From Psychrobacillus sp044762855 (lineage in GTDB: Bacteria > Bacillota > Bacilli > Bacillales_A > Planococcaceae), in assembly GCF_044762855.1 (NCBI RefSeq), contig NZ_JBIWFB010000012.1, forward strand, positions 1 through 64,000: 64,000 nt of DNA, given 5' to 3'. Below, in pieces: positions 41,983 to 50,835 of this stretch; position 1 is the first letter of the stretch, and the number at the start of each line of letters is the position of its first letter. The notes under the pieces are model-generated. The model saw only the letters and a list, made by a program, of their open reading frames with translations, made no database searches and was not told the DNA's origin. The position numbers and the translations under genes are program-made.

Positions 41983-42020
41983 GAGAGGCTGGCCGTGACT
42001 TTAGTCACGACCAGCCTCTC
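41983..42020 (+). terminator. Terminator of the YitT-family gene
   Basis: GAGAGGCTGG-c-CGTGAC pairs with GTCACG-a-CCAGCCTCTC, followed by TTTTA. Confidence 0.9.
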
Positions 42021-42537
42021 TTTTATCGGTAATCTTTTGGCTTTTTCCTGTCCATCGCCCTCCATCAACAATATCTAAAAGATTAAGACTAAGACCCTCT
42101 TTGAATATGAGAGAAAAGATACTTTCCAATCCATACAAAAAGCTCTCGAAGATGCAATTTCGAGAGCTCATTGCTTCTTTATACAGTGAATACTAGCTAT
42201 TCTTCTTCGGTGTCACTTTTAGAAATAAAGATTGTTCGAAAAGAAATGCATACTCTTTTCAGTAATACTATTGCGTGAATTTTTAATGCATTACAACTAT
42301 GAATTATTAATATACGTTAACGGATAGTCGTATCTTTATAGAAAGTTTCATTGCTATTAGAAAGTGTAGAGGTGGAAATACTATAAAGAAGGCCAGAGCA
42401 GCCAAAATTGCATCTTTGGCTGCTTACTTTATTATTAGGAAGTTGTATATTCTTTGGTTCTCAAAAGCTTTGGAACTTCAATTACTTGTACTTTTGGAGT
42501 ACGACGGACGAACGATTACAACATGATTACCAAAAAA

Positions 42538-42572
42538 TGTGGAGGGAGGCGACAAGGTCGCCTCCCTCCACA
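42538..42572. terminator. Perfect 16-bp GC-rich hairpin without an adjacent gene
   Basis: TGTGGAGGGAGGCGAC (42538-42553), AAG loop, GTCGCCTCCCTCCACA (42557-42572). Very stable; no long T-run on either side, so its role as a terminator is doubtful. Confidence 0.5.
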
Positions 42573-42674
42573 TTATGAAATCTCGGTAATATGTTGAGCT
42601 CGTTCAGTCCAAAGTAATCCAAAAGTAGATACACATTAAGTGCCCGTTTATTCCAAGTGTATGTTATTTCTCAA

Positions 42675-42708
42675 AAAGGATTGCTCCAAATACACGGAAC
42701 AATCCTTT
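42675..42708 (-). terminator. Terminator of the zinc peptidase gene
   Basis: AAAGGATTG pairs with CAATCCTTT on the minus strand, ten bases past the stop at 42718, followed by TTTGAG. Confidence 0.75.
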
Positions 42709-42717
42709 CCTTAATTG

Positions 42718-43401
42718 TTAATCGTCTCTAGACATTCCTGTATAAATTAATACTAAACGTAGTAATTCAAGTACAGCTACTGCTGCAGCTGCGACGTATG
42801 TTAAAGCAGCGGCACTTAATACTTTCTTTGCATGACGTTCTTCTTCGTTTCGAATAACACCTAACGATACCATTTGGTCCATTGCACGATTAGAGGCGTT
42901 AAATTCTACTGGAAGTGTAACAATTTGGAACACTACACCTGCAGCAAGTAACACAATACCTAATAGTAACAAGTTACTCATAGAAGCAAAGATACCAATC
43001 ATGACGAAAATCCAAGATGCGTTGGAAGATATATTCGCAATCGGCACTAGTTTATGACGTAAAGTTAAAAAGGAATAAGCTTCTTTATGTTGAATCGCAT
43101 GTCCTACCTCATGTGCCGCAATAGCTGATCCTGCTACAGATGCTTCATGATAATTATGCGAAGATAATGCGACAATTTTAGTCATTGGGTTGTAATGGTC
43201 ACTTAAAAAACCGCTACTTTCCACTACTTTCACATCATATAAACCATTTGCGTCTAAAATAGTTCTTGCTACTTGTGCACCTGTCATACCTGAAGTGGAG
43301 CGTACTTTTGAATACTTTTTATACGTTCTTTTGACTTTCATTTGTGCATATATAGGCAATAACAAAATTATCGCAAAATATATGATAAAAGAAACCACCA
43401 A
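42718..43401 (-). CDS. YugP-type zinc-dependent membrane protease
   Basis: 227 aa. One N-terminal membrane segment, the zinc motif AAHEVGHAIQH (HEXXH near 97), two membrane segments (about 125-165) and one near the C-terminus. FNASNRAMDQM supplies a conserved asparagine/aspartate region after the third segment. This is the Zn_peptidase_2 (DUF1751/YugP) family; substrates unknown. The start is TTG 43401 or GTG 43398, with AAGGGG upstream. It lies where B. subtilis has ypjB, between ypjA and ypjC, and looks like a replacement. Confidence 0.85.
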   Translation of the reverse strand: MVVSFIIYFAIILLLPIYAQMKVKRTYKKYSKVRSTSGMTGAQVARTILDANGLYDVKVVESSGFLSDHYNPMTKIVALSSHNYHEASVAGSAIAAHEVGHAIQHKEAYSFLTLRHKLVPIANISSNASWIFVMIGIFASMSNLLLLGIVLLAAGVVFQIVTLPVEFNASNRAMDQMVSLGVIRNEEERHAKKVLSAAALTYVAAAAVAVLELLRLVLIYTGMSRDD

Positions 43402-43455
43402 TCATTTCCCCTTTCTTATCTATAATTATTATTTTAATAGGTTATCCAATCACAT

Positions 43456-44052
43456 TCAACTAATTCGCTTTGACCTTTTTTGATGAACTAAAATTGCGAT
43501 GCTAATACACGCAATGGACAACCAAAATGTGAAATAGCCAATTTGACTGGCATATTCGCTCAAACTACGATATATAGGCATTTGACCAAATACATAGTCT
43601 ATGACATCGTTATGCAATGTCCAGACTGCTGCGATAAAAATATGTACGAATGTAAATCGGTAGAATGGTATATAAAGTACAGCCTGTAGTGCCATGGCAA
43701 AATGAGAAATGACGAGCATCCATCCCATCCAACCTATGGAGCCGGTCTCGATATATGTACAGATATTCATGACAACTGCCCATACACCATATTTAACCAA
43801 TGTAATAAGCGCAAGTGTTTCTATTAACTTCCAGTTTTTCTTTAGTAGCCATCCAAGTAATGCAATAGTAAAAAATAAACTTGCTGTTGGACTATCCGGA
43901 ACAAACAAAAGAAATTTAGGCTCCGTAACGGAGAGTTGGCTCTCATACCAAATATAACCATAAATCGTCCCGAGTAAATTCACTACGAACAACAACCACA
44001 TAAATGACTTATTAAAGAGCACTAACTTCCCGTACGTTATTAATTCTTTCAT
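43456..44052 (-). CDS. ypjA: YpjA membrane protein (DUF1405)
   Basis: 198 aa with about five or six membrane segments (for example FMWLLFVVNLLGTIYGYIWY, ASLFFTIALLGWLL and YFTFWLSIACISIAILVH). Matches DUF1405/YpjA, found downstream of the qcr operon in Bacillus. Function unknown; the location suggests a link to the cytochrome bc complex but nothing more. ATG start, GGAGC SD. A terminator separates it from qcrC. Confidence 0.82.
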   Translation of the reverse strand: MKELITYGKLVLFNKSFMWLLFVVNLLGTIYGYIWYESQLSVTEPKFLLFVPDSPTASLFFTIALLGWLLKKNWKLIETLALITLVKYGVWAVVMNICTYIETGSIGWMGWMLVISHFAMALQAVLYIPFYRFTFVHIFIAAVWTLHNDVIDYVFGQMPIYRSLSEYASQIGYFTFWLSIACISIAILVHQKRSKRIS

Positions 44053-44083
44053 AGAAACGCTCCTTCAAAAGGTAAGTAAAAAA

Positions 44084-44105
44084 GAGAGCCAGTTGCCTGA
44101 CTCTC
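44084..44105 (-). terminator. Terminator of qcrABC
   Basis: GAGAG-CAG pairs with CTG-CTCTC with one mismatched pair, followed on the minus strand by six T residues. Confidence 0.8.
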
Positions 44106-44129
44106 TTTACTTTTATTATGTCTAGCTAG

Positions 44130-44909
44130 TTATTCCGCTGGTTGAAGCGTTGTAATAAACTCAGCTAGTTTGTGAAGCTCTTCTTCAGTTCCTTGGTATG
44201 TGCCACCAGGCATTCCACCTAAACCTTCATGCGCAATGTTAACGATTTCATCAGCAGTATAGTCTAACCCGATTAACGGCTTACCTAAACCACCTTCGAA
44301 TGCGTTACCATGACAGCCGATACAAGACGATGCTTGATACAGCTCATAGCCTTCTGAAGTTTCGTCGAATTCTACAGAAACTTCTTCTTTAATCTCTCCG
44401 TATGCTTTAGCAGCTTCCCAATCGTGGTTTACAACAGATTCCCAAGTTAAGAAAATCATTGCAGCAATTGCTAAAAGCATAAAACCAGTTGGTAAAGGAC
44501 GTTTAAATGGACGTCTTTCTTTACTAGTATCTAAGAATGGTACTAATAGAAGTGCACCAAAAGCTAGACCTGGCATAATGATTGCTCCGATAATGTTAAA
44601 TGGTCCTGATGCAAATTCATATTTTAATAACTGATACAAGAATAAGAAATACCAGTCTGGTACCGGAATATAACCTGTGTCCGCTGGATCGGCTGGACGT
44701 TCAAGTGGAGACGGATGTGCAACAGTTAGTACTAGATAACCTACTAAGAAAACAGCACCGACTAACCATTCCTTCAATAAAAAGTCTGGCCAGAAAGCTT
44801 CTGTTTTACCTGGATACTCAGAATAGTCTTTCGGAGTTTTCTTCGGTCTGCTAGCTGGATCTGTAACACGAGAGTCACCAACAAATTTCATACCTTTACC
44901 GCGATGCAT
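44130..44909 (-). CDS. qcrC: Menaquinol:cytochrome c reductase cytochrome b/c subunit
   Basis: 259 aa fusion: the C-terminal half of cytochrome b (subunit IV-like, with PVPDWYFLFLYQLLKYEF and three membrane segments) followed by a cytochrome c domain with the haem motif SCIGCHG (near residue 200) and the distal methionine in LGGMPGGTY. Electron exit of the bc complex on the outer membrane face. SD AAAGGAGGGG, ATG start. 41 bases after qcrB. Confidence 0.96.
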   Translation of the reverse strand: MHRGKGMKFVGDSRVTDPASRPKKTPKDYSEYPGKTEAFWPDFLLKEWLVGAVFLVGYLVLTVAHPSPLERPADPADTGYIPVPDWYFLFLYQLLKYEFASGPFNIIGAIIMPGLAFGALLLVPFLDTSKERRPFKRPLPTGFMLLAIAAMIFLTWESVVNHDWEAAKAYGEIKEEVSVEFDETSEGYELYQASSCIGCHGNAFEGGLGKPLIGLDYTADEIVNIAHEGLGGMPGGTYQGTEEELHKLAEFITTLQPAE

Positions 44910-44950
44910 AATGTCCCCTCCTTTTAAGAATTATCTGTTCCACTTACCCA

Positions 44951-45625
44951 TTATAGTGGACCAGAAATACCTTGACGACGAATCATGATAAAGTGAGCCG
45001 CAAGTAAACCAAATAATGCAGCTGGTAAGAAGAACACATGAATCGCAAAGAATCTTGTTAATGTTTGTGCACCGATGATATGCTCATCACCAGCAAGTAA
45101 CGTTTTGATCATTCCACCAATAAATGGAACAGATGCAGCAATTTCAATACCTACTTTTGTTGCGAACAATGCTTTCATGTCCCAAGGTAGTAAGTATCCC
45201 GTAAATCCTAAACCTAACATAACAGCGAAGATTAATACTCCGACCATCCAGTTTAGTTCACGAGGTTTTTTATAAGAACCAGTAAAGAATACACGTAATG
45301 TATGTAAGAACATCATAACAATAACAAGTGACGCTCCCCAGTGATGCATCCCACGCACGATTTCACCGAATGCTACTTCGTTTTGAAGATAGTATACAGA
45401 TTCCCATGCATTTTCAATATCTGGTACATAATACATAGTTAAGAACATACCGGATAAGATTTGAATAACTGTAATGAAGAACGTTAATCCTCCGAAACAA
45501 TAAACAAATGCAGAGAAATGGTGTGCAGGGTTTACGTGTTCTGGTACTTCGTGGTCTGCGATATCACGCCATATTGGTGTAATATCTAGACGTTCATCCA
45601 CCCAATCATAGATTTTATTAAGCAC
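44951..45625 (-). CDS. qcrB: Menaquinol:cytochrome c reductase cytochrome b subunit
   Basis: 224 aa, b6-type with four membrane helices. Haem ligand histidines are in MHHWGASLVIVMMFLHTLRVF and AIHVFFLPAALFGLLAAHF; GLGFTGYLLPWD forms the quinol site. Starts at GTG 45625 after AAGGGGG. Passes electrons from menaquinol (made with hepS-menG-hepT in this window) to the Rieske protein and haem c. Confidence 0.96.
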   Translation of the reverse strand: MLNKIYDWVDERLDITPIWRDIADHEVPEHVNPAHHFSAFVYCFGGLTFFITVIQILSGMFLTMYYVPDIENAWESVYYLQNEVAFGEIVRGMHHWGASLVIVMMFLHTLRVFFTGSYKKPRELNWMVGVLIFAVMLGLGFTGYLLPWDMKALFATKVGIEIAASVPFIGGMIKTLLAGDEHIIGAQTLTRFFAIHVFFLPAALFGLLAAHFIMIRRQGISGPL

Positions 45626-45646
45626 TGATGTCGTACCCCCTTACTT

Positions 45647-46150
45647 TTAAACTAATGTGTTAGGTATAGCTTTTCCAATTTCCAAGAAACCGTCATTTTC
45701 ACGAATTTCAAATTGATCCAACGGACCTAGAGGTGGTGTTTTTGGAACGTTCTGTCCGTTTTTCTCGTAACGACCTGCGTGACATGGACAGAAGAATTGA
45801 TTTTTGTGAGCTGGGTCACCTTCCCAGTTTACCGTACATCCTAAATGCTTACATACAGGAGAAAGTGCGATAATTTGATCTCCTTCTTTATAAACCCATG
45901 CAGCATTTGTAATATCAGACTTGTACCATGCATCCACCTGTTCAAAAGTGAAGTCTACACGTTGTGGAACGTCCGTAATATCGGCAATTTTCTTCTCCGT
46001 TAGGACAAAATCTCCACCTTCTGATTTTTGCAATACAGGGTCTATTGCAAAACGTACCATCGGCATGAGCATTCCTGCTGCCATGAAACCGCCAACACCT
46101 GTTAGTGTATAACTTAGAAATTGACGTCTTGATACTTTATTGTTACTCAT
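45647..46150 (-). CDS. qcrA: Rieske iron-sulfur subunit of the bc complex
   Basis: 167 aa. Twin-arginine-type signal (SRRQFLSYTLTGVGGFMAAG) and the 2Fe-2S ligands CKHLGCTV and CPCHAGRY near 105-130. First gene of qcrABC, with a promoter 75 bases upstream and an AGAGGGGGG SD. Confidence 0.96.
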   Translation of the reverse strand: MSNNKVSRRQFLSYTLTGVGGFMAAGMLMPMVRFAIDPVLQKSEGGDFVLTEKKIADITDVPQRVDFTFEQVDAWYKSDITNAAWVYKEGDQIIALSPVCKHLGCTVNWEGDPAHKNQFFCPCHAGRYEKNGQNVPKTPPLGPLDQFEIRENDGFLEIGKAIPNTLV

Positions 46151-46224
46151 CCTTTTCCCCCCTCTTACTTAAAGGTCAGTCCAATGGACATACTTGCTTG
46201 AAATAATAATACTAGGACATATCC

Positions 46225-46253
46225 ATGATATATCAATAAAAAAGGAAGGTCAA
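46225..46253 (-). promoter_or_regulatory. SigA promoter of qcrABC
   Basis: TTGACC (46253-46248), 17-base spacer, TATCAT (46230-46225). About 25 bases upstream lies TTTGTGAACAAA, similar to ResD-type sites (TTTGTGAAT), which would fit respiratory control; the latter is only a resemblance. Confidence 0.75.
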
Positions 46254-46308
46254 TATTCCTTTGACATGAATTATGAACTTTGTGAACAAATCTTGCAACA
46301 ATTTGTCA

Positions 46309-46755
46309 CTAATTCGCCCATTTTTTCGCAAAAATCGGAATTAGTTGTCGTAGCTGATCTTCTAACACAGAATTTCTCATTTTTTGATCCATCGAATCTA
46401 GTGGAACGGATGGTGTCCAAATCACATCATGTTCGCCATCCATAGTGCTCCACTCCCGATCAGAAGTCACAAAGAATATGTATTTAAAATCCGCTTTTAC
46501 TAGTTCTTCTTTCCATATTTCAAGCAATGACTGCTTGTCCTGGCTAGTTGTATAAGAGAAGGAAGGAAATAAAACAATCCTTCCTTTAAACTGATTTTCA
46601 ATTAAATTGGCCAATGATAATGTAAAATCGGCTGCTGAGGCAGCAAATGGAAAGCCCTGCTCCGAACCATCTATGACAATTAGTGGGATGACTGCTGTAT
46701 CTATATATTCTTTTTGTGCTTGAAATACTGCGCTATCTTTTCCGTTCCAATGCAT
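46309..46755 (-). CDS. ypiF: YpiF family protein (DUF2487)
   Basis: 148 aa, soluble. Begins MHWNGKDSAVFQAQKEYIDT, with VLFPSFSYTTSQDKQSLLEIW typical of DUF2487. B. subtilis ypiF also lies directly before qcrA. Function unknown. It starts 12 bases after ypiB and belongs to ypiA-ypiB-ypiF. Confidence 0.85.
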   Translation of the reverse strand: MHWNGKDSAVFQAQKEYIDTAVIPLIVIDGSEQGFPFAASAADFTLSLANLIENQFKGRIVLFPSFSYTTSQDKQSLLEIWKEELVKADFKYIFFVTSDREWSTMDGEHDVIWTPSVPLDSMDQKMRNSVLEDQLRQLIPIFAKKWAN

Positions 46756-46767
46756 GGGCTATCTCTC

Positions 46768-47319
46768 CTAATTTCCTCTATGTTGTAGTTGTTTCCATAA
46801 TGCTGAAAGCTCTAGAAACTTTTCCTTATTATTTTCATCAATTGCTTCATCAATTTGCTTTTTTAGTTGTTCCACTTGAAATGAATGAAGACTTTCCGCT
46901 AACATATCTTCTGCGATTCGTTTATCTTTTTCACTAATATGCAAATACTTTGGCATAAAAGGATTTTCTTCTAGAACCGCTAAGTATTCTGGGCTTGGAG
47001 GGAGCATTTGAAAGTTCAATTGAATGTACATATCTTCTTCTGGGTGTAAACGCAAATCATGAAATGACTTTTCTGCATCGGCCGTCATCACGCTTCCTTT
47101 GTAAAAGCGAAAAGGAATACCAGATGATGTTGTAACCGACATAATCATCGCACGCGGGCAATAATGTGCTTCCTCCACAAAATGGACGTTATTCAACAAT
47201 GTTTCGTGACTAATCAAGTAATTCAAAATCCAGACGCACTCTCTTCTTTTCATTTGATACTTTTTTAAAAACCAGCGAACAAATTCTTTTTTCTCCCCAA
47301 CTGAAACAGAAGCAGTCAC
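46768..47319 (-). CDS. ypiB: YpiB family protein (UPF0302)
   Basis: 183 aa from GTG 47319. GGAG lies seven bases upstream, and B. subtilis YpiB begins at the same point (SVSEKKQFLQWFL against SVGEKKEFVRWFL). MKRRECVWILNYL and VHFVEEAHYCPRAMIMS are conserved, and a charged IDEAL-like C-terminal segment (DEAIDENNKEKFLELS) ends the protein. Function unproven; YpiB has been linked to control of related bc-complex or lipopolysaccharide-like proteolysis only by analogy. Between ypiA and ypiF. Confidence 0.85.
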   Translation of the reverse strand: MTASVSVGEKKEFVRWFLKKYQMKRRECVWILNYLISHETLLNNVHFVEEAHYCPRAMIMSVTTSSGIPFRFYKGSVMTADAEKSFHDLRLHPEEDMYIQLNFQMLPPSPEYLAVLEENPFMPKYLHISEKDKRIAEDMLAESLHSFQVEQLKKQIDEAIDENNKEKFLELSALWKQLQHRGN

Positions 47320-47339
47320 GTAACCTCTCCTTCCTTTTT

Positions 47340-48584
47340 TTATTCCACTAAGTCGAACCATGTACTATTTTCAGGCTGTAATTTTTGCAATATCGCTACT
47401 ACTTCTAGTGCTTCGTCTCGCTTTCCTTCTTCAAGCAGGAAATAGACATACTGTTCTAAAAATGTAGCATCTTCTTTATGTTCAGTATATGCTAGTTTAT
47501 AAAATGCATATGCTTCATCGTACAATTCTAAACGCTCATATGCTCGAGCTATAAATGGATACATAGAAGACCACTCAAAGTGTTGCTCTTTCAACGTTTC
47601 ATACAGTTCGATTAACTCCTCATCCATCTCTTCTGTGGAAAATAAAGACGAAAGAATAAAAATCGCATCCATATATTCTGGGTCTAATACAATTGCTTCT
47701 CGTAAAAATGATTCCGCTTCTTTCACTCTACCCAATTTAAGCGATATTTTACCTGCAAATAAATAATATTCTTTTTCGAATTCATCTCGGGCAATTCCAT
47801 CCGTTATCGCTTTCAATGCCTCTTCATTTTTTTCAAGCATCGCATACGTTTCCGCCAGCAACATATAGCCCGAAAAATAATCTGGATCGATTTCCAGCAA
47901 GCTTTCTAAATGCTTGGCTGCTGTTTCATAATGTTGCACTTGGAAAGATGCATATGCTGCGTGGAATAATACATCTGGTGCCACTTCTTTGCGTAGTGCA
48001 ACCTCATAGTAGGGAATGGCTTCTTCATATGCTGCCCCTGCACTATAAATTTCTGCTAGCTTTAATGATAAATCCACAGCCGGAATAGCGTCTTTTACTG
48101 GGATCAAGTCTTCCATTATTCTAGCAGCTTCTAAATATCTACCAGTTTCCAGTAATAGTTCGCCTTTTGCGTAAAGAAGTAATGGCTCATTTGGCATAAT
48201 ACTAATTGCTTCATTAATCTTTTGCTCTGCCACTTCATATAGCCCAATCATTTGATAATAGTCTGCTAATGTTAGAAGTGCTTGCGGGTATGCATCACTC
48301 GATTTTTCGACTGTTGTAAGCAATTCAAGTGCCGCATCTTCTTTGTCCATTTCTAAGTAAAGTTGCGCTTGGTCGATTTTCAACTGATTTTCTTCTGGGA
48401 ATAAATAGTGTAAATGATCTAATACTTGCACTGCTTGTTGTAAAAAACCATATTGGGCTAATAAATCCGCCAGTTCATATTGCTCATCTGGGTTCCCTTC
48501 TAATAAGAACGCATCTAAAAGTTCGCCCAATTTGTCGATATCTCCTTCTTCCATTGCTCGGATAAAAGGCATCATTTTTTCCAT
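47340..48584 (-). CDS. ypiA: TPR-repeat protein YpiA
   Basis: 414 aa almost wholly made of tetratricopeptide repeats (about eleven, for example EGNPDEQYELADLLAQYGFLQQAVQ and KRDEALEVVAILQKLQPEN). No signal peptide, acidic. A protein-interaction scaffold of unknown partner. First gene of ypiA-ypiB-ypiF, conserved upstream of qcrABC. ATG start with GGTGAT near it. A small gap of 20 bases to ypiB. Confidence 0.88.
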   Translation of the reverse strand: MEKMMPFIRAMEEGDIDKLGELLDAFLLEGNPDEQYELADLLAQYGFLQQAVQVLDHLHYLFPEENQLKIDQAQLYLEMDKEDAALELLTTVEKSSDAYPQALLTLADYYQMIGLYEVAEQKINEAISIMPNEPLLLYAKGELLLETGRYLEAARIMEDLIPVKDAIPAVDLSLKLAEIYSAGAAYEEAIPYYEVALRKEVAPDVLFHAAYASFQVQHYETAAKHLESLLEIDPDYFSGYMLLAETYAMLEKNEEALKAITDGIARDEFEKEYYLFAGKISLKLGRVKEAESFLREAIVLDPEYMDAIFILSSLFSTEEMDEELIELYETLKEQHFEWSSMYPFIARAYERLELYDEAYAFYKLAYTEHKEDATFLEQYVYFLLEEGKRDEALEVVAILQKLQPENSTWFDLVE

Positions 48585-48649
48585 ATCATCACCATACTTT
48601 CTCTATGTCTTTATCGTACAAGAACATTTCATTATGAACAAGAAAAAAA

Positions 48650-48669
48650 CTCTCCAATTTGATGGAGAG
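48650..48669 (-). terminator. Minus-strand terminator between ypiA and the toxin-like gene
   Basis: CTCTCC pairs with GGAGAG, followed on the minus strand by seven T residues. It is about 170 bases past the chemoreceptor stop, so a chemoreceptor transcript reaching it would be antisense to the whole toxin-like gene. Confidence 0.8.
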
Positions 48670-48732
48670 CATTGAAAAGTGTTACTCAAATAAGTTGTTT
48701 AGTAAAAAATTGCATATGCAGGAGCGGTGGTT

Positions 48733-48761
48733 GATCACTTCCATGCAGAATGGAGGTGATC
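48733..48761 (+). promoter_or_regulatory. Hairpin sequestering the SD of the toxin-like gene
   Basis: GATCACTTCCA (48733-48743) pairs over 11 positions (one G-U) with TGGAGGTGATC (48751-48761). The second arm contains the whole SD, GGAGGTGAT, so the ribosome site would be hidden. SD masking by structure is common in type I toxin mRNAs. Confidence 0.75.
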
Positions 48762-48763
48762 TT

Positions 48764-48832
48764 ATGACAACCTTTGAAATAATAAGCTTATTAATTCAAA
48801 TAGCGATTATTATTCAGTTAAGAATAATCTAG
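48764..48832 (+). CDS. Putative holin-like type I toxin peptide, 22 aa
   Basis: 22 codons: starts MTTFEIISLLIQIAIIIQL and ends with RII and a TAG stop. The pattern MTTFE plus a single hydrophobic helix resembles the small holin-like toxins of Bacillales type I systems. A perfect SD, GGAGGTGAT, lies three bases before the ATG but is locked in an 11-bp hairpin. The gene is convergent with the chemoreceptor gene, whose stop lies eight bases away, and a minus-strand terminator sits just before it, so an antisense transcript would cover it. Shorter than most family members. Activity is unproven. Confidence 0.6.
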   Translation: MTTFEIISLLIQIAIIIQLRII

Positions 48833-48839
48833 TGCTTTT

Positions 48840-50531
48840 TTATAGCTTGAATTGTTTTACGATTACTTGTAAATCTTCTGCCATATTAGACAAACTAGTA
48901 GCAGAAGCTGTAATTTCTTCCATAGAGGCAAGTTGTTCTTCGGAAGCGGAAGCTACGTTTTGCGTGTTGGAAGCGGAGTACTGCGCTATATTTGCCATTT
49001 CTTCGATCGATGCGCTCACTTCTTCTACGCTCGCGGACATTTCTTCCGTAATAGCGGAAACTTCTTGAATTTGAGCGGTAACTTGCTCAATAGAAAGTAA
49101 AATCTTCTCAAAACGCATTCCCGTTTCATCTACGATCACTTTTCCTGCTGCTACTTCTTTTGTACCGACTTCCATTACGTTTACTGCTTCTGCTGTATCG
49201 GTTTGAATTTGATTTATTAATCCTGCTATTTGGTCCGCAGAGTCTCGGGACTGTTCTGCAAGTTTACGAACTTCATCCGCAACTACCGCAAATCCTTGTC
49301 CATGTTCTCCAGCACGAGCTGCCTCTATTGCTGCATTAAGAGCCAATAAATTTGTTTGGTCTGCTATTCCAGTGATAACTTCGATAATATTGCCAATTTC
49401 CTGAGAAAGATTGCCTAATTTTTTTATACCTAAAGCAGATTCTGCTACTGCATTGTGGATAGCGTCCATTTGACGAATCATTTGTTGAAGTGATTCATTG
49501 CCCAAGTTTGCTTCTTTGTTCGTTTGAATTGCCGATTCGGAAACCGTGGATGAAGTTTCGGCTACTTGTTGAATTCCAATAGCCATTTCTTTCATAGCTT
49601 CCGAAGATTCGTTGGCAGAAATAACTTGTGTTTCTGAACCACTTGCCACTGCCTGTAAAGAAGTTACAATCTGTTCGGTCGCCTCAGATGTCTGTTCCGC
49701 ACTTGCAGTTAGCTCCTCTGCGGAAGATGCTACATGATTCGAGTTCATACTCACTTGTTCAATTACCGTACGTAGATTTTCAGCCATCATATTAAAGGAA
49801 CCGACTAAGTCCCCAATTTCATCTTTGTTTTTCACCTTAACCATATCTATTGAAAGATCACCGTCCGCCATTCTTTTCGCCGAGTTGGCTAGTGCAACAA
49901 CTGGTTTGGAGATAAGACGCCCTATTATAATTGCAATTGCTACTCCAACAACAACAGCAATAATCCCTATTACTAATACAAGCCTAATTGTATCTTGTAC
50001 TTTTACACTGTTGTCAGCACTACCATTGACTAGTAAATCATTTTGAAAACTTGAAAGTTTAGCTACTGCCGCGTCAAGTTTGACCAAAATATCTCTACCT
50101 TCCGAAGAAACAAGCCTTTCGTATTCATTCGTTTTGTTTTGCTTTTTAAGATTAAATACCTTCTCCGTGAATTGTGCGTACTCCGCTTGAACCTGATGGA
50201 TATCTTCTAACATCTTAATTGCTTCTGGAAGCTTAAACTTAGCTAATAAAGCATCATATGCTTTATTATAGTTAGAGACAGCGGTAGTATGATCTTCAAG
50301 AGATTTATTATCTCCTACTATCAGATACCCTCTCATCGCAATAATTTCTTGTTTGACCGCCACTTGTAACTGGCTAATTTCTACAGCTTTCATTGCTTTA
50401 TCTTCTACTAAGTCAGTATATGAATTATTGACAGCTGTAATTTGGCTGTAGCTAATCCCAATCATAATGACTAATAATAGTAAAACTGCAGAAAATCCGA
50501 CTAGCAGTTTTTTGTTAATTGTCCATTTCAT
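48840..50531 (-). CDS. Methyl-accepting chemotaxis protein
   Basis: 563 aa from ATG 50531 (AAGGAG eight bases upstream); a longer frame to 50570 lacks an SD. Membrane segments at about 8-30 and 180-203 flank an extracytoplasmic four-helix (4HB_MCP) sensor. HAMP follows (GRLISKPVVALANSAKRMADGDLS), then a long coiled coil with the signalling tip NLLALNAAIEAARAGEHGQG and FAVVADEVRKLAEQSRDSA. The ligand is unknown. Methylated by the CheR type enzyme at 57106. No C-terminal pentapeptide tether, as usual in Bacillales. Confidence 0.94.
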   Translation of the reverse strand: MKWTINKKLLVGFSAVLLLLVIMIGISYSQITAVNNSYTDLVEDKAMKAVEISQLQVAVKQEIIAMRGYLIVGDNKSLEDHTTAVSNYNKAYDALLAKFKLPEAIKMLEDIHQVQAEYAQFTEKVFNLKKQNKTNEYERLVSSEGRDILVKLDAAVAKLSSFQNDLLVNGSADNSVKVQDTIRLVLVIGIIAVVVGVAIAIIIGRLISKPVVALANSAKRMADGDLSIDMVKVKNKDEIGDLVGSFNMMAENLRTVIEQVSMNSNHVASSAEELTASAEQTSEATEQIVTSLQAVASGSETQVISANESSEAMKEMAIGIQQVAETSSTVSESAIQTNKEANLGNESLQQMIRQMDAIHNAVAESALGIKKLGNLSQEIGNIIEVITGIADQTNLLALNAAIEAARAGEHGQGFAVVADEVRKLAEQSRDSADQIAGLINQIQTDTAEAVNVMEVGTKEVAAGKVIVDETGMRFEKILLSIEQVTAQIQEVSAITEEMSASVEEVSASIEEMANIAQYSASNTQNVASASEEQLASMEEITASATSLSNMAEDLQVIVKQFKL

Positions 50532-50835
50532 ATAAAAACTCCTTAACCCCTTTTTATTTTTTTCACTCATTCAAACTTATTGTCTACTAATTGTGTCTAA
50601 ATTAGCGAAAATATACCTATATAAAAATAGCATATAGAACTATAAAAAGAAAGGTGATTTACATTTTTTTAATAAATAATCATAGTTTTAAGATGTATCA
50701 TATCAAATCGGTAATATTTATCTTTCACTGTAATTTGGTGCAAAATCAATTTTATGTCTGAAAAAGTAAAAATGTACTAAAAATAAAAACAGACCAAGAG
50801 ACGAATTTCTTCGTCCTTGGTCTGTAGAGATATAT
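50532..50835. other. Gap between aroA and the chemoreceptor gene
   Basis: Contains the aroA terminator (50789-50825) and the presumed promoter of the chemoreceptor gene. I found no clear SigD (GCCGATAT) box and nothing else. Confidence 0.5.
50789..50825 (-). terminator. Terminator of the aro supraoperon
   Basis: ACAGACCAAG (50789-50798) pairs with CTTGGTCTGT (50816-50825), extended by GACGAA/TTCGTC, with TTTTTATTTTT beyond on the minus strand. Confidence 0.92.

Larger units (their letters stand above)
41882..42717. other. 836-base gene-free gap crowded with strong hairpins
   Basis: No gene with a standard start was found. Five stem-loops are present: 41983-42020 (terminator of the YitT gene), 42141-42168 (AGCTCTCGAA/TTCGAGAGCT, T-run on the minus strand), 42398-42423 (GCAGCCAAA/TTTGGCTGC), 42538-42572 (perfect 16-bp stem), 42675-42708 (terminator of the zinc peptidase gene). 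The three central ones have no gene to serve. It may hold small RNAs or remains of lost genes. Confidence 0.6.

Noticed and set aside
42377..42526. Frame starting at ATA after AGAGGTGG, reading KKARAAKIASLAAYFIIRKL
   Set aside because: No accepted start codon and a hairpin runs through it; interesting but unsupported.
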